NCBI RefSeq assembly: GCF_017813395.1
Contig: NZ_JAGIZB010000004.1
Span: forward strand, 1-64,000
From: Pararoseomonas baculiformis
GTDB taxonomy: Bacteria > Pseudomonadota > Alphaproteobacteria > Acetobacterales > Acetobacteraceae
Length of the DNA: 64,000 nt
Direction: 5' to 3'
The notes beneath the pieces were generated by a model that was given only the letters and a program-made list of their open reading frames with translations, was not told the origin of the DNA and did not search any database. Both the position numbers and the translations under genes were made by a program. Below, one piece after another: positions 60,382 through 64,000 of this stretch (the stretch's first letter is position 1; each line of letters opens with the position of its first letter).

Positions 60382-61313
60382 CGCGCCTCTCGCCGGGCCA
60401 GGCGCACGGCCACATGCCCGCGCATCACGCGCGGGCTGGGCATCACCAGCATGCAGTCGTCATGCGGCGTGCGGATCTCCGCATTCCCGTCGCGGGCGAT
60501 CAGCGTGCCCGCGCGGGGAATCACCACGCCGCCACGGAAGGGCTCCGTGAAGATGAACTGGCGGGAGGTGGCCGCAATGCCTTTCGTCACCTCCCATACC
60601 GCAGCGCCGCTTCGGTCCGGTTCAGGCGCCCCGTGGATCATGCCGAGCGCCCGCAGGAACCCGCTGGCGCAAGCCTCGGCCATTTCCGTCGTCCCGGGCT
60701 CCCAATGAAGCCCGGCCTCGGCGAGCAGGGCTACGCGATGGGTGCCCGGCGCGGCGAAGGGCGTGTGGTCCATCATGCGGGGCCCGTCCGGATGCATCCC
60801 GTCCAGCACCACCGTTGCCGGGGCACCCACCGCCACCGCCAGCGCGCGCGCGGCCCGGCTGCGGCCGGTCAGCATAAGGGGCTCCGAAGGCCATAGCATG
60901 GAATGCAGGTCGAGCAGCGCGTCCGCCGCCTCGATCACCGGGCGCAGGGCGCGCGCGCGGCGCAGTTCCAGGCTGTCCCGCGGGCCATCGAGGATGGCAT
61001 GGCTCCAGACCCGGTTCATGTCCTCGTCCACGTAGCGGGACAGGGTCGGGTCCTCCGGGTCGAAGCGGGCGAAGGCTTCAAGATTCGCGAAGACGAGGGT
61101 GAGCACCCCACGGCGCGGGCGCAGCTCCTGGCGCAGCCAGCGCAGGAGCACGGCGGCGCCCGTGAACTCATTGCCATGGATGAGGGACGTGATCACGGCA
61201 TGCGGCCCGGGCAGGCCGGAATCGAAGCGCCAGACGCCGGGTATGCCGGTATTGCCCTGTGCCGCCCCGGCCAGGTTCGGCACCGGGATGCGGACGGGGA
61301 ACTCGCTATCCAC
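60378..61313 (-). CDS. Succinylglutamate desuccinylase/aspartoacylase family protein
   Basis: 311 residues of the M14 zinc carboxypeptidase-like fold, with a GTG start. The zinc site reads ITSLIHGNEFTGAAVL (HxxE) and the third ligand is the His in DALLDLHSML. The Arg-binding NRVW segment (EDMNRVWSHA) supports an acylated amino acid or acyl-peptide substrate. The final 90 residues form the beta-domain with HDDCMLVMPSPRVMRGHVA. It is probably catabolic; the substrate is not fixed. The gene upstream on the same strand is DadA-like, about 180 bases away. Confidence 0.88.
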   Translation of the reverse strand: MDSEFPVRIPVPNLAGAAQGNTGIPGVWRFDSGLPGPHAVITSLIHGNEFTGAAVLLRWLRQELRPRRGVLTLVFANLEAFARFDPEDPTLSRYVDEDMNRVWSHAILDGPRDSLELRRARALRPVIEAADALLDLHSMLWPSEPLMLTGRSRAARALAVAVGAPATVVLDGMHPDGPRMMDHTPFAAPGTHRVALLAEAGLHWEPGTTEMAEACASGFLRALGMIHGAPEPDRSGAAVWEVTKGIAATSRQFIFTEPFRGGVVIPRAGTLIARDGNAEIRTPHDDCMLVMPSPRVMRGHVAVRLARREAR

Positions 61314-61492
61314 GCGGCGGTGCCGCCCTGCCGGCCATGGCCGGGACAGGGCGCATCATGTTCCTGGACAGATGGCGTCTCGCCATTCACGGCCTCCCGT
61401 TGCCACTTTATAGACTGGCAATCGGGCGACAATCCGGCACGGGGGATGGGTTCTGCTGAACCTGCACGGCCGACAATCGCGCTTCGGCTTCC

Positions 61493-62752
61493 TCATCCCC
61501 GCCCGACCGCGAATCCTTCCAGCGGGATCGGCGAGGGCCGCCCGGCCAGCAGATCCGTCACCACGCGGGCCGAGCCCATGGCCAGGGTAAAGCCCAGGGC
61601 GCCATGGCCGATATTCATGTGCAGGTTCGGCAGGCCGGGCACGGGGCCGAGGATGGGCAGGCCGGTTGGGGTGGCCGGGCGCAGGCCGGCCCAGGGGTTC
61701 AGGGTTTTCCAATCCGTGGAATCCTGGAAGGCCTCCCGCGCCTGGCGGACCAGCAGGTCCAGGCGGGAGAGGTCGAAGCCCGTATCATAGCCGACCAGAT
61801 CGGCCATGCCGGCCACGCGCAGCCCCTGGCCAAGCCGGGCATAGACCACCTTCCTGGCGAAATCCGTCACGCTGATGCGCGGCGCGGCGTCATCCTTCAG
61901 GATCGGCAGGGTGAGGCTGTAGCCCTTCAGCGGATAAACGGGCGGGCGCAGCCCCAGCGGCGCAAGAAGCCGGGTGCTGCCCGCGCCCATGGCCATGACG
62001 ACGGCATCCGCCTCATCCACCCCCGCGCCCGTCTGCACGCCGATCACCCGCCCGCCCACGGCGAGGATCTGGCGCACATCCGTGCCGAAGCGGAAGGTCA
62101 CGGCCAGGTTGCCACCCCGCATCGCGGCCTCCAGCCCGGCGCAGAAGAGGCGGCACTCCGCCGCATCCTCGCCGCGCGTCAGGATGCCGCCGACGAGGCG
62201 ATGCGCGATCCCGGCGAGGGAGGGCTCGGCCGAGAGGCATTCCTCACGGGAGAGGGCCTCCTGCTCGCTGCCGAGGCTGCGCTGGTAGTCCAGCAGGCGG
62301 CGCGCGGCATCGAAGCCGGCGGGGTCGGAATAAACCACCAGCTTGCCGGCATGGCGGAAGGCGCAGTCGATACGCTCCTCCGCGATCGCGGCGCGGGTGA
62401 GATCCCGTGACAGAAAGGAGAGCAGAAGCAGGCGGCGCGTGGTGCGGTCCGCCGTGCCGGTATTGCAGGCCGCGAGGAACTTCGCCCCCCAGACCCATTG
62501 CGCGGGATCGAGGCGGGGCTGGAAGCGGATGGGGCTGTCCCGGTCCAGCAGCCAGGCGGGCAGCTTGCCCACCACCCCGGGGCCAGCCAGCGGCGCGACA
62601 TAGGAATAGGAGAGCTGGCCGCCATTGGCGTGGCTGCTCTCCAACGCCACGCCCGTGCGGCGCTCCAGCACCGTCACCTGGTGGCCATCGCGCGCGAGGA
62701 GATAGGCGGCGGCGAGCCCGGTGACGCCGGCGCCGAGGACGAGGACCTTCAT
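61493..62752 (-). CDS. FAD-dependent D-amino acid dehydrogenase (DadA-like)
   Basis: 419 residues, the DadA length. The dinucleotide-binding motif is VLVLGAGVTGLAAAYLLARDG (1-24), followed by the ESSHANGGQLSYSYVAPLAGPG block of the DAO family that contacts flavin and substrate. The C-terminal motif GLRPATPTGLPILGP and NLHMNIGHGALGFTLAMGSAR closes the FAD site. It oxidises D-amino acids, giving electrons to quinones. It is on the same strand as the aspartoacylase-like gene and may be linked by a shared amino acid route. Confidence 0.92.
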   Translation of the reverse strand: MKVLVLGAGVTGLAAAYLLARDGHQVTVLERRTGVALESSHANGGQLSYSYVAPLAGPGVVGKLPAWLLDRDSPIRFQPRLDPAQWVWGAKFLAACNTGTADRTTRRLLLLSFLSRDLTRAAIAEERIDCAFRHAGKLVVYSDPAGFDAARRLLDYQRSLGSEQEALSREECLSAEPSLAGIAHRLVGGILTRGEDAAECRLFCAGLEAAMRGGNLAVTFRFGTDVRQILAVGGRVIGVQTGAGVDEADAVVMAMGAGSTRLLAPLGLRPPVYPLKGYSLTLPILKDDAAPRISVTDFARKVVYARLGQGLRVAGMADLVGYDTGFDLSRLDLLVRQAREAFQDSTDWKTLNPWAGLRPATPTGLPILGPVPGLPNLHMNIGHGALGFTLAMGSARVVTDLLAGRPSPIPLEGFAVGRG

Positions 62753-62826
62753 GCGCCCATCATCGCCCGGCGAATCGTGCCACGGCTACAGCCGCCCGCG
62801 CCTGCTCCGTCGCCTCCGCGCCGGTA

Positions 62827-63588
62827 TCAGCCGCGGCGGCGCGCCTGGGCGACCAGCCGCTCCAGCTCGGGCAGCTCCACCGCGCCGGGGACCAGCGTGT
62901 CGCCGATGACCAGGGCCGGGGTGCCCTCGATCTGCAGGCGCTCGGCAAGGGCGATGTTGGCCTGCAGCCGGGCCTGGATGGCGGGGTCATCCATGTCGCG
63001 GCGCAGCCGCGCCCAGTCGATGCCGGCGCGCTGCGCCTCGGCCTGGATCACCTGCTCGGTCGGATCGGTGCGAAGCCGCAGCAGCGCGTCGTAGAGCGGC
63101 TCGTACTTGCCCTGCTTCTGCGCGGCCAGCAGGGCGCGGCTGGCCAGCACGCTGTTCGGGCCCAGGATGGGCAGGTCCTTCATGACCACGCGGATGTTGC
63201 GGTCCCGCTGGAGAAGCGCCTGCATGCTCGGGTGCAGCGCCTTGCAGTAGCCGCAGCGCGCATCGAAGAACTCGACGATGGTGACGTCGCCGCGCGGATT
63301 GCCCTTGATGGGGTCGCGCGCATCGTTGAACAGCGCGTCCCGGCTGGCGGCCAGGGCCTCGCGCCGTGCCGTCTCCTGCGCATTCCGCTGCGCCTCCTGC
63401 ATCGCGCCGATCGCGTCCCGCAGGATCGATGGGTCGGTCCTCAGCGCCTCCCGCAGGATGGAGACGATCTCCTCGCGCTGCTGCGGCGAGAAGCCCGCCC
63501 GCGCCTCGCCCGGCGTGGCGCTCACCTGGGCCAGGGCGACGCCGCCGGCCATGAGCAGCGCGGCCCCGGCCATCAGGATCTTCTTCAT
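62827..63588 (-). CDS. DsbA-family thiol:disulfide protein
   Basis: 253 residues with a Sec signal (MKKILMAGAALLMAGGVALA) for the periplasm. An N-terminal helical region (about 30-95), as in the bacterial DsbA/ScsC-type proteins with an oligomerisation domain, precedes the thioredoxin fold. The active site is FFDARCGYCKALHP (CGYC) and the cis-Pro loop is EGTPALVIG. It probably isomerises or oxidises disulfides. The ATG overlaps the stop of the upstream gene by four bases, so the two are coupled. Confidence 0.93.
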   Translation of the reverse strand: MKKILMAGAALLMAGGVALAQVSATPGEARAGFSPQQREEIVSILREALRTDPSILRDAIGAMQEAQRNAQETARREALAASRDALFNDARDPIKGNPRGDVTIVEFFDARCGYCKALHPSMQALLQRDRNIRVVMKDLPILGPNSVLASRALLAAQKQGKYEPLYDALLRLRTDPTEQVIQAEAQRAGIDWARLRRDMDDPAIQARLQANIALAERLQIEGTPALVIGDTLVPGAVELPELERLVAQARRRG

Positions 63589-64000
63589 CGGCTGTTCCTG
63601 TCCCTTCGCCGCAGCGCATCTTCCGCGCGGCGCTCATCGGAGGTGAGGTTATCACGGCGCACCGCGTTCCGCAGGTCGGCGGCCCGGACGCGGGCGGGGC
63701 CGGCGGGAAGCCCCTTTTCCGCGCGGGCCGCGCGGAACCGGGCCTCGGCGGTGTCGCCCTCGGCCACGGCCTTCTCGGCCAGGGCCAGCTCGGCGTTCGG
63801 CAGGTCGTCCAGCCGGGCATAGGCGGTGGCCAGCTGGCCCCAGGTGAAGCCATTCTCCCGGTCCTGCCGGGCGGCCGCCTGCAGCTCCGCCACCGCGCGG
63901 CGCAGGGTTTCGCGGTCCCCGCCCCCTTCCATCAGGGCGCGGCCATAGGCGGCGCGGATCAGCGGCTCGTTCGGGGCCAGGCGGGTGGCGGCGGCGAGCG
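63585..64000 (-). CDS. TPR-containing C-terminus of a probable M48 family metalloprotease (partial)
   Basis: The frame remains open to base 64000, so the gene enters from outside the window; about 138 residues are visible. It contains TPR-type helix pairs (LAAATRLAPNEPLIRAAYG, then WGQLATAYARLDDLPNAELALAEKAVAEG) and a charged tail. In relatives a BepA/M48 metalloprotease with this kind of TPR tail precedes a DsbA-like gene, from memory. That is the basis for the name; the zinc site is not visible. The stop overlaps the DsbA start. Confidence 0.6.
   Translation of the reverse strand, partial: LAAATRLAPNEPLIRAAYGRALMEGGGDRETLRRAVAELQAAARQDRENGFTWGQLATAYARLDDLPNAELALAEKAVAEGDTAEARFRAARAEKGLPAGPARVRAADLRNAVRRDNLTSDERRAEDALRRRDRNSR

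Noticed and set aside
1-64000. CRISPR arrays, tRNA or rRNA genes, prophage
   Set aside because: No regularly spaced repeats, no cloverleaf or rRNA-like stretch and no phage structural genes were seen on reading both strands. A tRNAscan and Rfam search would settle small RNAs that I could miss.

Overview
The window is a chromosomal stretch of a GC-rich (roughly 70%) alphaproteobacterium. Gene content and protein style point to the Acetobacteraceae, most likely Roseomonas or a close relative: a TctC/Bug-type solute receptor, a DctP/Q/M TRAP operon, a DUF2076 protein, GcvA-like LysR regulators, cobalamin-dependent MetH, and the alphaproteobacterial order rne / amidase / PBP1A / prfB. The genus is an inference; there is no rRNA or tRNA to confirm it. 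About 62 protein genes are supported. Coding density is high and many neighbours overlap by 1-4 bases. I found no tRNA, rRNA, CRISPR array or prophage.

Layout. 1-330: the right-hand end of an IS1595-type insertion sequence cut by the window edge. 430-3080: a Zn/Cd/Pb-type P1B ATPase divergent from its probable MerR regulator, with a MerR-type promoter between them. 3080-12240: housekeeping and single genes (panC, a class III aminotransferase, an S49 protease, DUF167, a YciF-like ferritin-fold protein, LysR plus TauE/SafE exporter, a GH17 membrane glucanase, a CoA-binding protein). 12320-16080: DUF2076 protein, LysR, MFS carrier, TRIC/YicG-type channel. 15998-20375: a compact set of tailoring enzymes (DegT-like PLP enzyme, two methyltransferases, a GNAT and a PhyH dioxygenase) that looks like a small decoration cluster. 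20480-24040: a small conserved protein, a threonine-synthase-like enzyme, an M20 hydrolase and a DUF4142 lipoprotein.

24081-31471 is the most interesting part. Five minus-strand genes with gaps of 10-25 bases read ArsR-methyltransferase regulator, metH, CDF metal transporter, TonB, cobalamin adenosyltransferase. A 22-base near-perfect palindrome lies in front of them, shared with a divergent 128-residue protein. That protein resembles a CobW/COG0523 GTPase domain that keeps the CxCC motif but has lost its P-loop. This suggests one regulon linking methionine synthesis, B12 uptake and adenosylation, and metal handling.

31557-38512: a Bug receptor, NIPSNAP, GNATs, an amidase, a phytase-like esterase, DUF3429 and a ferredoxin-NADP reductase. 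38608-42557: a TRAP transporter operon of the TakP/FcbT type ending in a hydratase-like gene. 42760-47648: an MHS-family carrier with a large periplasmic loop, then an enoyl-CoA hydratase / acyl-CoA ligase pair and a GNAT. 47693-58531: an EEP-fold nuclease-like membrane protein, DUF1643, prfB, PBP1A, an AmiC-like amidase and RNase E, the last behind a roughly 700-base hairpin-rich leader. 58533-64000: a GNAT-Nudix fusion, a CinA-type domain protein, an aspartoacylase-like hydrolase, a DadA-like oxidase, a DsbA-like thioredoxin and the TPR end of a probable M48 protease that runs off the window.
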